Of a stretch of 64,000 nt of DNA, positions 22,428-33,800 are shown one piece after another. The position numbers and the translations under genes are program-made. How positions within the stretch are numbered: the stretch's first letter is position 1; every line of letters begins with the position of its first letter. The notes below the pieces were generated by a model. The model was not told the origin of the DNA. It made no database searches and saw nothing but the letters and a program-made list of their open reading frames with translations. The stretch comes from Wuchereria bancrofti (lineage: Eukaryota; Nematoda; Chromadorea; Rhabditida; Onchocercidae): positions 5,564,399 through 5,628,398 of the forward strand of contig SSBO01000001.1 of NCBI GenBank assembly GCA_005281725.1, written 5' to 3'.

Positions 22428-23700
22428 TAAAGGATGGGATGGAAGAATAAGAAGTGCAACAATCCAACAACTGCTGTAACTCCGCAACTTTGTCGAACTT
22501 TGTATTCTCAAACAAGTAACTGGGATTAAATTGATTCAATCTTCTCCTAACAAATGGATAGCAAATAACGAAATACATTATTCGTATGGATGGTTGGGAG
22601 TTAAATGCCAATCGACAATAACTTTCGTATTACAAAGGGAGAAATACTCTTCTACGAAGGGAGAGGATTAGTCTCTTGATGATACAGAAAAATGTATGGT
22701 ACAAACTGGCAAGTGCATGACTAATACTAGTACTGTTTTATGGAACAGTATTGAAGTAGTCAATCAATGTCCAATCAATGTATAAAAGAATTGGAAGATT
22801 CGACACTATCAGATATGGAAATCACTTCATCATCAAAGAATTGCAATCTTCATTTATACTTGATAACGAAACCCACTCAAGTACAATGAAAAAATTGCAA
22901 ATTTAACAATCCTTATACAATGAAAGGATATATCATCTTTGAGAAGAATACAAGAGAGGAAAGAAACTTTACTACGAACTCAAATCAAGAAACAATAAAC
23001 CAATTATTCATGATGGAAATTTCTCCAGAAGAAACATCAGATCATAATAATGTAAAACTCCAATATGCCGTCGATTCATTAAGACAAGAGTTTATACAAC
23101 AATTTGAAGATACCTACCAAAGAAGTTGCCAAAACAGAAATAATCTACTATACTTGATTGAAGCTCTATCGAGTCATTATCCCACTCTTACAACAAAAAT
23201 GATATTACAAAGGAGCGATGTAACAGCCAAAAATGAAAACGGAATATTGCTTATAGCACCTTGTAAAATGGATAGGATTCCATTTCAAAATATCGAATTT
23301 AAAGGAGGACTAATAGATAAATTTGAAGCCGAAAGAATTAATGCGGAGTTGGAAATCCTAGCTCACAGACACGAGGTAGTTAACACAATATCTCATGAAC
23401 AGAAGGATGAATCTCTATGGCAAGAAATCTCAGGACAAGGAGAATTGGCGAAAAAATAGAGAGCGGATTCGACAAAGTAACCAATTCGATACAAAAAAAA
23501 ACTTGAAGGCTTGATGATGCATTGGAAAGTAATCACTCTGTGTATAATTATTGTAGCTATATCAATAGTAATAATTGCTCTTATACTGAAATTCAGATTT
23601 CTCCAATCTTTATTCTGTCCTTCTCGTAAACGAAATTCAAATTCAAGAGATATCATTCTAGTCCCCACGGAAACTGTACGAGATCCTATTTCAGATAAGA
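22428..23700 (+). pseudogene. Env-like third coding region with C-terminal membrane anchor
   Basis: After integrase the element has a third coding stretch broken by several stops. Readable pieces are a Cys/Trp-containing segment near 22590-22650, a helical frame 22920-23459, and a frame from 23511. The last carries a 20-residue hydrophobic helix (ITLCIIIVAISIVIIALIL) followed by a basic tail. Ectodomain, helical stalk, membrane anchor and short tail is the layout of envelope-like proteins in some BEL/Pao elements of nematodes. No family-specific fusion motif was recognised, so the env call is inference from position and architecture. Relatives lie inverted at 16144-16440 and degraded at 25900-26220. 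Confidence 0.6.
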
Positions 23701-23819
23701 GAGAACAGACTTCATTAGTTAAACTTAATACCTTTGTTATACACCTGGAACCCCCTAATTCAAACTATCACATCAATTTCACTCTCTTTCTCTTCTTTTC
23801 TCTCTTTTCCCGTTGGGAG

Positions 23820-24410
23820 TGTCGCGAATTTCAATTTCGCGAAAAAACCCAAAAGATAAGACGTTGTTTAAATTGTTAAACTCTAGTATTTCGTAGCTTA
23901 ATCTTTAGTCAAATTGTTAAAATAATTGTAAAAATTTTCCTAAATTGCTTCCGATCTGAGCAATTATAATGCAATTCTTGAGAACTTTGATCTTTATACA
24001 CCTCTATTAAAATAATTGTAAAATTCTTCCTAAATTGCTTCCGATCTGAGCGATTATAATGCAATTCTTGAGAACTTTGATCTTTATATACCTCTATTAA
24101 AAATAATTACAGCTAAACCACTCCTACTTTTTTCATTACATAAACTGTACTCCGTGTTACAGTGATCAGTTGTTGATATTACTACGCTCGACTATTCTCA
24201 TTCCTTATTGTTATCATTACCTTTGACAAATAAAGATTTAACTCATACCTTTATCCACAACTTACAACACACACCTTATTCCCAACCAACTTGGCGCAAC
24301 TAACACTCCAAATTACCACGAATCTTCAGTCCTCTACAAACAACGTAAGGAAATCCACTCTTATTCCAACCATTGACTAACTGCAAATACTTCAACAAAA
24401 CTCCGCGATA
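23820..24410 (+). repeat. BEL/Pao LTR, right outer copy
   Basis: Starts TGTCGCGAATTTC directly after a purine-ending tract (TTGGGAG), the usual plus-strand primer position, and ends CTCCGCGATA. Length is 591 bases because the internal unit of about 90 bases is present twice, against once in the left outer LTR. It carries an AATAAAG signal near 24228-24234. It is followed by AGTAT, matching the left flank. Confidence 0.85.
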
Positions 24411-24415
24411 AGTAT
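24411..24415. repeat. Target-site duplication AGTAT (right copy)
   Basis: Matches the five bases before the left outer LTR at 14625-14629. Downstream the interrupted reverse LTR resumes. Confidence 0.75.
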
Positions 24416-24685
24416 GTGGTTTATATATGTGTTAAGAATTGGGAATGATTTACAACAAGTTGTACAACAGATATTCATTTGAATGTAAGGATTATAACAA
24501 GATCAAATCGGAAAATTAGCACGTAGATTTAATTAAATTAAGATAACAAAAAAAAAAAAACACATGAGAAATGAATGTGAGGAATCTAAAAATTAAACGA
24601 TTCGTAACATTGTTAACATTTATTTACAATTTGTGTGATTAATTTTTCCATAAACTTATTTCATAATTTTTAGAGTTTCGCGAAT
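24416..24685 (-). repeat. Reverse-oriented older LTR, right part
   Basis: Reverse complement of about 10650-10940, including the shared stretches AACACATATATAAAC and GATTTGATC. It ends near 24680 at the LTR-like terminus TTTCGCGAATC. With 14438-14624 it forms one LTR split by the younger insertion. Confidence 0.78.
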
Positions 24686-24799
24686 CTTAACCAATCAAAG
24701 AAATAGATTCAACAATTAGTTTAATATTTTAACAAAAATACCAGCGAAGTAATGAAGTCTTACTTCTATGCCGAAAAATAAAGTAATCAATCCAAATAT

Positions 24800-25270
24800 A
24801 TTATAAATCCACAAACTTTTGCACTGTTTGACTCCGGCTCTCAATTATCCTTATTATCCAACAATTTAAAAAATCGATAGATCGATGAGGACATATGAAA
24901 TGAGTTAAATATTGCCTCATTTGATATTGAAACCATATCTTACAACCAAAGCAGAAATCGGGGAAAGAATTGGAAGAGAATTATGACAGTTGAAGCCAAT
25001 GCGATAGACTGACTACTTGGCGAATAAACAAGTAATTAAATCAAATGATTATGACTACCTATGATTAATCAAGGCCAATTAAACGATTTTCGGAAACAGC
25101 CTAATGTACCTACCTATCTGAGCAAATTACTTCAAATTTATGTGGTTCAAAATCTAGAATCAGAATTTTCCTTGCTCTATAAAAATCGACCTATGATAGT
25201 AGGAAGTAGATATAAGAATAAATTCCAAAATTCTGATTATATTGAAGCCAAATTGATGTGTGTGACATGA
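24800..25270 (+). pseudogene. BEL/Pao protease fragment
   Basis: A short decayed piece with FALFDSGSQLSLLS, here with the classical Asp-Ser-Gly, followed after several stops by a frame containing RPMIVGSRYKNK. These align with 18840-19260 of the better copy. No RT follows; the fragment ends against the inverted LTR-like repeat. Confidence 0.72.
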
Positions 25271-25309
25271 AATGAAGGATTCCTGAAGATCAATCAAGAC
25301 GAATGTGGT

Positions 25310-25665
25310 ATAGATGGACGAATGCGTTGAATGAAAGATTTATTACAACGACATTTTATTCGCTAGCAGCCACGATACAAAAGGATTAAGAAATCGAGCA
25401 ACAATTACTGATAACAAGAGTTGTCGTGAAACTTGTGGCCTCTGAGTCTTGCAGCTTAGAGTCGAATTGGACTTTCGTATGCTCAACAGCTTTCTTTATT
25501 TGTTATTGTAGTTGGTAGAGACGAATGCATTGAGTGAAAAATCTATTATAACGATTTTATTCTCTAGCAACCACGATACAAATCTATACCGAGAATATGT
25601 TTATAAGTTCGTAGTATTTGCCTGCGAATATGAGATAAAAAAATGAATTAATGGGGAATTTAAAG
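25310..25665 (-). repeat. Inverted LTR-like repeat, partly duplicated
   Basis: Reverse complement of 10503-10640 plus 11300-11422. A segment of about 60 bases (GACGAATGC ... CCACGATACA) occurs twice, at about 25317-25380 and 25528-25580. It lacks the roughly 650-base block present in the + strand counterpart, so it records the pre-insertion state of that LTR. Confidence 0.7.
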
Positions 25666-25899
25666 GAATCTATTGGTCTAAAAACTAAAAGTACTAGAAA
25701 ATGACGAATGCAAGCAAAGACACCTTGCTATCAATATCTGTTGTTCGATTTCTGTCATTTGCTCATCTTCAGGAATAAGTAAATTGAAATTCAATGGTGA
25801 AAGGTTTAATTTTGATAACGATGATTCCTATAAGATCGGTTCTGAAGATGAGCCGTAATGAAAAAGCGATAAAAAAAAAACTGTAAATAAATATCCGAT

Positions 25900-26220
25900 A
25901 TTTCATCTAACATTCCCGAAAGGAAGACTGTGAAGAAATTATGTGACAAAACTTCGCCGAATTGCTTTATCTATCCGAACTCACGTGCGAATACCGGCAA
26001 CAGATGCAGCAACATTACCAGAACAATACGTATTAAAAGTCTTTTGCAGTATTACACCATTACCCGTTTCTGTAAAACCTTACATAAACAAAGATGGAAT
26101 AACTTTAAAACAAATTTCTCCTAACAAATGTACGGTGCTCCTGCGGATGGTTAGGAGTTGGATGTCAATCGACAACAGATTCTATATTTACGAAAGGAGA
26201 TATATATGTAAATCATAATG
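25900..26220 (+). pseudogene. Degraded env-like fragment of a BEL/Pao element
   Basis: A readable frame with RTHVRIPATDAATLPEQYV, VKPYINKDGITLKQISPNKC and, after a shift, a Trp/Ser/Ile-rich piece. The SPNK and following pattern parallels the region at 22540-22620 of the better copy. Only fragments remain. Confidence 0.5.
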
Positions 26221-27059
26221 AACTTTGTTTTTAACAAGGAAAATTAAAAGTTACGGGACAATTTGTTTTTAACAGAAAAAAACAGGATATTGGGATTTTT
26301 TGATCCGTATCCAGTGAATGGAAGATTGATTTGATTCCCACATGCTGACCTTTATGTTTATCATTTTCTATCTCACGCGTCATTACGTTACTCATGCTAC
26401 GTCATCCGTCAAGACACTAGCATAACCGACCATGTTGTCGGCGCAGAATATATGCTTCGTAACTAATCCGTATTTCTAGATTTCTTGTTTGAGTTAATTC
26501 GTTTGTTCTCATTTCTCCATCACTGTTAATATAACATCATTGGAACTTCCACACAACATCTTTTTATTATGTTACCAATTGCTTATTTCATCTTATCTTT
26601 TTAACTGATCACGACCTTTATTAATTGAATATTTAATTACCTACTTTTGCTAATTATAATTTTTTTTTCGCTTCTTTTTATCCACTATGTCTATTTACAT
26701 AATCCACAAGTAAGAGTTGCATACTGTCAACAAAAGTCCACAGTTCGATCTAGAATAGTATATTACCTTTACCTATTAAGTTTGAGTGTATTAACTTCTA
26801 CCGTTAACAGTTCAGACATGACTAAATGCTACAAATGTCGAAAGCATTTTCGTAACGTTGTCCTGTTGACTAGGTACTGTAATTCATGCCAATCAATAAT
26901 TTTAGGATTTTTGTGATATGTTGGATATAGACAGGCAGAGTGGGAGGATGTGAAAGGAGCTGAGAAGAGAATGCGAGGAGACAAGCAAAGAAGAGGAGAA
27001 CGAATCATAGCTGATTGGTCATTCTGCAAACTATGTACAGTTGTGTCGGGGGTGCGGAT
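26221..27059. other. Unassigned sequence between retroelements and the zinc-finger gene
   Basis: AT-rich, with one open frame from 26647 that has a hydrophobic start and a short Cys-rich end (CYKCRKHF, YCNSCQS). It could be another retroelement remnant. Not supported as a gene. Confidence 0.35.
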
Positions 27060-27121
27060 TTGTGGTTGGGTTTTCTCACGTGTGGTAGGGCGGAGTCACG
27101 TGCTTGGATCAATGTCACGTA
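27060..27121 (+). promoter_or_regulatory. GC-richer block with three phased CACGTG-like sites
   Basis: CACGTG at 27077-27082, CACGTG at 27097-27102 and CACGTA at 27116-27121 are spaced 20 and 19 bases apart in a locally GC-rich stretch upstream of the large zinc-finger gene. E-box palindromes are bHLH targets. A promoter role is inferred from position only. Confidence 0.4.
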
Positions 27122-27418
27122 AATGAAAAAATGGAGTGAGCCGCCCATAAGCGCTATTTTACAATTTGATTGCGGATTCCAAATAATGCATTCGCTTCTG
27201 CTTGACTTGACTTTTACCCCGAGTTTGTTGCATTTAGACTGTTCTTATAAGTTTGCAACAAAGAAGAGCCATTCTTTTGTCGCAAATCTAGAATTGTATG
27301 CGCGTGATATATTACATACAAATTTTAGTAAGATTTTTCGATCATCCAAGTTATTGTATCGCAACCTTTTTGTCTTTGCTGTATTCTGAGGTGCTCAGGA
27401 ATATCTGTTATTTACCAC

Positions 27419-27419
27419 A

Positions 27420-27450
<31 letters not shown>

Positions 27451-27456
27451 TATATT
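27419..27456. repeat. (TA)n microsatellite
   Basis: About 19 TA units with one CA interruption. Confidence 0.95.
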
Positions 27457-27823
27457 TAACTATTAAATATGAGTTCTGTTTGCTTCAGGCTTAACTAAAC
27501 CTTAATCACCGTGCATGCTTGTGAACGAAAAATCCTTTCCAGCTATATCACTTCATGGATGTCAAACGGGACACTGTGAGTTTTAGTGTGATCTTTGAGC
27601 ACAAATAACATTTTCAGTTTAGCAGAATTCTAATGTTGAATATTAGTTCGTTAGATGCCATCGTTATGTCACTATTTTGTAATTTACCAATATCTGCAGT
27701 GTCTTCAGCATACCATTGCGGAAACATTCGCTTCTACGTTACCACAAAAAAATCTGTGGATAATGTGACTTCCTTTGACAGCTCGTTGATCAAGCAGATA
27801 TTGTTATCTGTTCAATTTTAGAT

Positions 27824-30800
27824 TGATAATGAAGCAGAAAATGGGAATGAAAATTGCGGTTCTTCTACTCAGAAAAGAAAAATTGTAAGTGCATTTTCAT
27901 AATAAATCAGGGGTGATGAATTTTTCATGATTTTTTCATATCAAAAACAAAGCAGAGCTAGGGAGATAAACTTACGAAATAACTTATCATTACAGCAACG
28001 TCTCGTCTCTTTAATATTCAAATATTTTTCACTGCTGATAAGTTCTCAGTGCTCATGTTGTACTGTGTAAATAATGAATTTTTCTGGTGTGTTCTCATTC
28101 GATATTCTGCATAAGTCCAAAAACTAAGAGATTTGATGGGAAGCCGTAACTATAACGGGCAGAAAATTAATTTTGGGAACTGATTAGCCTGGTCATAGAG
28201 TTTTATCGCATAGTAGCGGCTTAGCAAAAATATTGAATAAAAGTAAGACAGCCCCATTTTAACCTTATAATTTTTCTGTTATAAGCTTAGTCTTATAAGA
28301 GACAAAAGTGAGTTATCCATATCTTTTATTGTTAAGGTTTCATAGGTTTGTAACATACACATTTTCCATCGGGTGGTACTTTTCATTTGGTTGTACGGTA
28401 GTTGAAGTCATCCCTGTATGTTACGATCTTTCTCTTTTCTTGATCATCATAGTTCTCAAATGACAAGAGTCGGCCCATATGTGTGAGCGTATGTTCCGAA
28501 CTTCTCTCCACCAATTTATGATCCAGAATATTGTGAAAAGTTTATTCTTTGCAATACTTTTATTTCACATATTCTTGGGAGTCTGATTCTTTAAAGTCTT
28601 TCAAGTTCCTTAAAACCATATCAGTTGCTTCTATAAGCTCAGATCTGCATCTTTCTTTTCACGGCAAAAGTGTCCATTATCTTTCCAGAAAATTTTTTAT
28701 CTAAAACTTTTACTATACATTATCATAAAAGGTAGAACAGTTGTATTGACCTTCTGAAAAGGCGGGATTCTTCAGTCTCCGTTTGTCCATCCGTGTTGGT
28801 TGACAATTTTTCAAAGTCGATTTTAATGAAATTATGTTTTCTAAAAACAGTAAATGAAAATATATGATTATAATTTTGGTCTTCGAAGTTACACTGAATA
28901 GCCATTGCTTTTTCATTTTCTGCCGAATATTTATGTAACTGCAAATTTTGAACTAGTCTATTACAACAAGAATAATGTAGAACTTTGCTTCTCCAAGAAA
29001 AAGTTTACACATTAGCTCGTTTTAGACTTCAAATGGATTATCCGTATTTAAAATGTTTAATACAATTGCTTGAGTACCATTCTGTTATTTGTTATGTCTA
29101 ATATCTATTTTCACACAGCATTCTTATTTTTGACTTTTCTTCTTTTAGAGATGTCTTTCTTGCTATGTTATATGCAAAGTATTGTTCTGCATTGAGATTT
29201 TGCTTTTCCTGATACGAGAACTGAAAGTGACGAAAAAGGTCAAAACCGCTGGATCTTACTTTGATGAAAAGTTTAACAAAATTCCTCGCCGATTGGAGTC
29301 CAGCAGATATTGAGAATCGCGGATTACTTTTATGTTTTGAACATGATGTAGCGAGGGTACATCATGTTTGTCTTTTATTTTTAGTTTGTTACGGCTCAGG
29401 ATCTATTTGTTTCATACCTTTTCGACTATTGGTTCACCTGTGATACTAGTTTTCGTGGCTTAGACACTTGGAGATTTCAGTATAAGACGGTTTGCATATT
29501 GATATGAACTTTGTAAGCTTTTTAGTAAACATACCAGATATTATCTAATTGTATTTAGACTAACTGTAATGCCGAACGGTTGACGGATCTGGTGTTTGAA
29601 CGAGCGCTGGAAGAAGTCAATGAACTAGATAGGAAGTGCCAACGTGTGGAAATTGAGGGAAACGAACAAATCGCTGCAAAACAAGGGCGACAAGTCCAAA
29701 AGAAAAGAAATGTATGGAAATATAAATCCTTTTTCAAATATCTGTCCTTGTTTATCCTTATTAATGAAGAAATAGGCATATTTTCGAAGTCTTCTAATTT
29801 ATGAGAAATTTAAGGTGATGAATGCTAGACCCTCGATTAACTTCACACCACTGGTTGGTTACGAGCGCCTCCAGTGTGCAGGACCGCTTGAATCGAGGAC
29901 GATTGTCAATCGCTTGTACCATTCGAATAAATTTGCAAATATCAGTGGAGGTTTTCGATTATATCTTCGACTTATAACGGATGCTATATTAAATGAGATC
30001 TGGTATGGTTGAAATAGTTTTAGCATTTGTAAGGAATTTCAGTCAGTTTTTTTAAAATGTTTGTGAAGCAATTAGAAAGTGGTGAACTGTACATGTTTTT
30101 TATGTAACATCTAGTGTTTTTAAATACTACATGATAGTTCTTCTGTTGGTTTGGAGGTTTGCTCCAAGTTTGATCCTTCTTAAATTCGCAAATAGCTATT
30201 TGGAACTTTACCTTCAACATTAAAAACAATCAAATTCACTATATAGTTGAATAAAATATACGAGCGAGAGCTCAGTGTAGTAATGTGTTATTCATATTCT
30301 ATGTTATCATCTAGCTATAGCTAGTTTGCCTGTAGTGCATAAATAGTATCCGTATTCGCAACAAGGGAAGTCATGAGATTTGGAATCTTTAGCTATAGAT
30401 TGCTCATTTATTGACTTAAAGATAAAAGTAAAATCGTTTGCTTAAGATGTTCGGAATGAAAACTCGTATTATACTGAAATTCAGAACCTCACTTAGTGTG
30501 GTGCAATGTCTGACTCATATTTCATTTTTGTTTTTGAAGCGACAAGATCGATGATCAAAGCGATTGTTTCGATAAATCGGAAGATATGGATCTGTGTATT
30601 TCGCAAGTTTTGCGTTATGCGGTAAATATTTAATTTTTTAACATTTTCATGAAATGAGGATTTAGTGGGTGGAAAAGTGTGTTGACTGAATATTACAAGT
30701 TCAGAATCCTATTTGCTATTGTCATGTCTAAGATATTTTGATGGTAGTTTTCATATATTAATATCTTCCAGTGGTCTCAGCTAAGTGATAAAGAACGGTT

Positions 30801-33800
30801 AACATACGAAATTGTTGCACGGCACAAGATTCAGGAGAAGCGCAAAGCTGAACTGAATGTAATTTCATCATTCTTTCTGTAGTTTTCAGCGTATCATCTT
30901 TTATTCAGTCAGTTAAAATTTTGCCTGTGATTTTTTGTTTCTAAATTTCTTGGAGCATGTATATGTGAAATTATTTCCTCTGTTCTGAAGAAGAGTATCT
31001 TCTCAGAGTGGTATATAGTGGATCAATAATTTTAAATAGATTTTTTTTTTTCATATTTAGAATTTAATGCAAATATTGTACCCATGTTCAAAATTGATCT
31101 TGGGGTGAATTTTCCAGAAAATGAGTGATCGAAATACCAAATCAGAAAAAAATATGAGTGCAGCAAGTGAGTGTTTAGAACACTTCTTTTACGCGAAGGA
31201 TGATTCCTATTCGCAATGCAATATCAGTATTAATATTCTTTCAAACCTGCACGTCCTTCAAATTATACTAGCGACTACTTATTTTGGTTACACATTCTTT
31301 TCAAATGTAACTAAGTATCTACCAACTGTGAGTGGTTCTATAGTTAAATTATACTTTTTATTTTTAGAGACGCAGTGGATCCGTTCTTTGCCAGCTATGC
31401 CTTTGACCGAATTTAAGTTCATGTCGGTATGGGCCAAAAAGCAGAAAGAAAACGAATATCATCGTGTACACTGTAAAAGGGTTCGATGCCCATTTTGCAA
31501 AAACGCATTTTTAAGGGACGACACGTTGCAGGTTATAATTTCAAAGAGTCGGTTGCATTACATTTCGGATTACCTTTTGCTTTCTCACTTTTTCTTAGAT
31601 GAGAATACAAATATATATCTTAGATTCTGAATAGCTAAGTAGTTAAATTTTGAAGTCCTGAATTGGGAAGATTACAAGATTTTACATAATTTTGCTCTTT
31701 TTCACGCCCACTGATCTCTCCTTTTTTCTCGTCACCTTTTATCCATTGGTCAAATGTCTTATAGGCTTTTTTACGGAGTATATATTATTCATTTAACCGT
31801 AAAATTCTTAGATGCACATTTTATATGGTCATCATAACATGTACGTGTATGCATGCCATTACTGTTTCGAAGGATTCACTTCTCTCGAGCAACTGAAACA
31901 GCATTATTGTCAGGAATTCACGCAGCTCATGTTACAGTTACTGATCAAGGAGAGAAAGGTATTGTACATGTTTTTTCAAATGTAGATAATTTGCTCAACT
32001 AATAATTATCTTTCGGTGACATTCCCAATCTTTTCCTTATATCAATTTTTTTTTTAGTAATTTTTAGTCATTTTTGGACAATAATTTTCGATAAAAAAAT
32101 TCTGTGAGTGCATATATATTTTGTAAATCGTATTCTTCCCTGTGACTTTGAAAATTGATTTCCAAAACTTCATGTAGATATGACAAAGTCTGAGACTTTC
32201 GTTGAGTGAAATGCGGATGTGTTACGGTAAACGCATAACCTTTTTTCACAGGTACTATAAATTTCAGTTAGAAATGATGTTTGCAATGCACACATTGATT
32301 TGTGCTGAATGTAATCTGCAAGTGCCTTTGTCATCTTTAAGTAATTTATCCGGTGATAATAAACACGTGAAACTGCAACGTTTATTGGTTAGTTTTCAAT
32401 GGTATATGTGACTCATTTTTCGTAATGATTGTTCTCTTAGATGGTTAATTTTTCCTTTAAAAAAAGTCTTTAAAGTTACGCAAAAAAGCGATGCCAGTAT
32501 TTTTCATATTATTTTTGGGAAAATTCAGGTTGTCGTAGATGTAAATAATAGATATAATTGAAATAACATGGTGTTTTATTATTCATTAACAGTTAAAACT
32601 GAGGAAATTTCGCCAGAACCTTGAACTGAATTTCAGAACTATCATAGTACAAATAACTTACTATCATGTGTTATATTATTTGCTGTTCGGCCTGCTGAGG
32701 TGGAATATGTAACAATGAAAGGTTGTGCCATGAAGTGTGGCATACCACTTCAATGTAAATTTTGTTCACACAAATTTGTCTCTGCAGCTGATATTGAAAA
32801 GCATCAATTAAATGAACATTCTGGAGTAGTGACTAAATTGAAATGTCCGGTGTGCCCGCGCTTCTACATTACTGATTGTTTCTTTAGGTAATAATTTTTT
32901 CTTTTTTTTTATTATACATAAAGGTTTAATGCATCTACTAGATGCATCACAAATGTAATGCTAGTCCTACATATAAATTTCAGTAACAGTATTTCAGAGA
33001 CCACCTATTATCGCATCTTGGTGAAATACATTCGATGACGAGCTTATTAGATAAGGCAACATTTTGGCCACCAGCTTTTTCTCGTGAAACGACTTTTAGA
33101 ATGGGGCCTTCATTGCAGAAAATAATTGGTTCTGATATGACAGAATTATCGAGAGTCGAAAAATCTAATGATGTTAATTTTCATTTCTGTTTTACGATTG
33201 AAGACTTTGCTTTTAGATGGAATGAAGCCTCCATTGTACCGATTTTTAGCTTTTTCCACTGCATTTTTTCTTCATTTGCAGTTCAGTCAGTGTCAAGGAA
33301 GCTTGAAAGTATAAAGCCAGGGAAGGTGAAAGAAAATATGTTCCTTGGCCAGTATGTATAACAGTAGCGTTGTTCATGAGTCTCCTAACTTTGTGAATCA
33401 AAATAGATCACTTTCAGTTTCTAATCTTTCAGCTATCCGATGACGAAGATGGGTCATATGAAAACTCAATATTGAACAGAAAAAGTAAACTGGTTAACGA
33501 AAAAAAAAAGTTCGGAAAAATCGACAAAGGAGCTGATCAGGATTTGTGTTATTATTGTAGACATGCAAAACAGGTATCAGGTTGTTGCATTATTTATTTT
33601 CAACATGTCTTTTTTTACAAGAAATGTCGACTCATTTCTTAAGGGATGAGAGTGGTTGTTTTTGTGTTTTTTTAGGTAGCGACTAAACCACCACAGTCCA
33701 GTCTTTGCCGTTGCATAAAATCGAAACGTGAACCAAAGTCATTTACAAAAAATTCTTTTACGAAGTCACTTGTAGAAAAATTCACCCGGGAAGGGCGGCT

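Noticed and set aside
26647..26916. Frame with hydrophobic start and Cys-rich end
   Set aside because: No splice partners or family match; may be retroelement debris.
27123..27389. 88-residue frame after the E-box block, as first exon of the zinc-finger gene
   Set aside because: No donor in phase with the next supported exon, and the composition is not like the rest of the protein.
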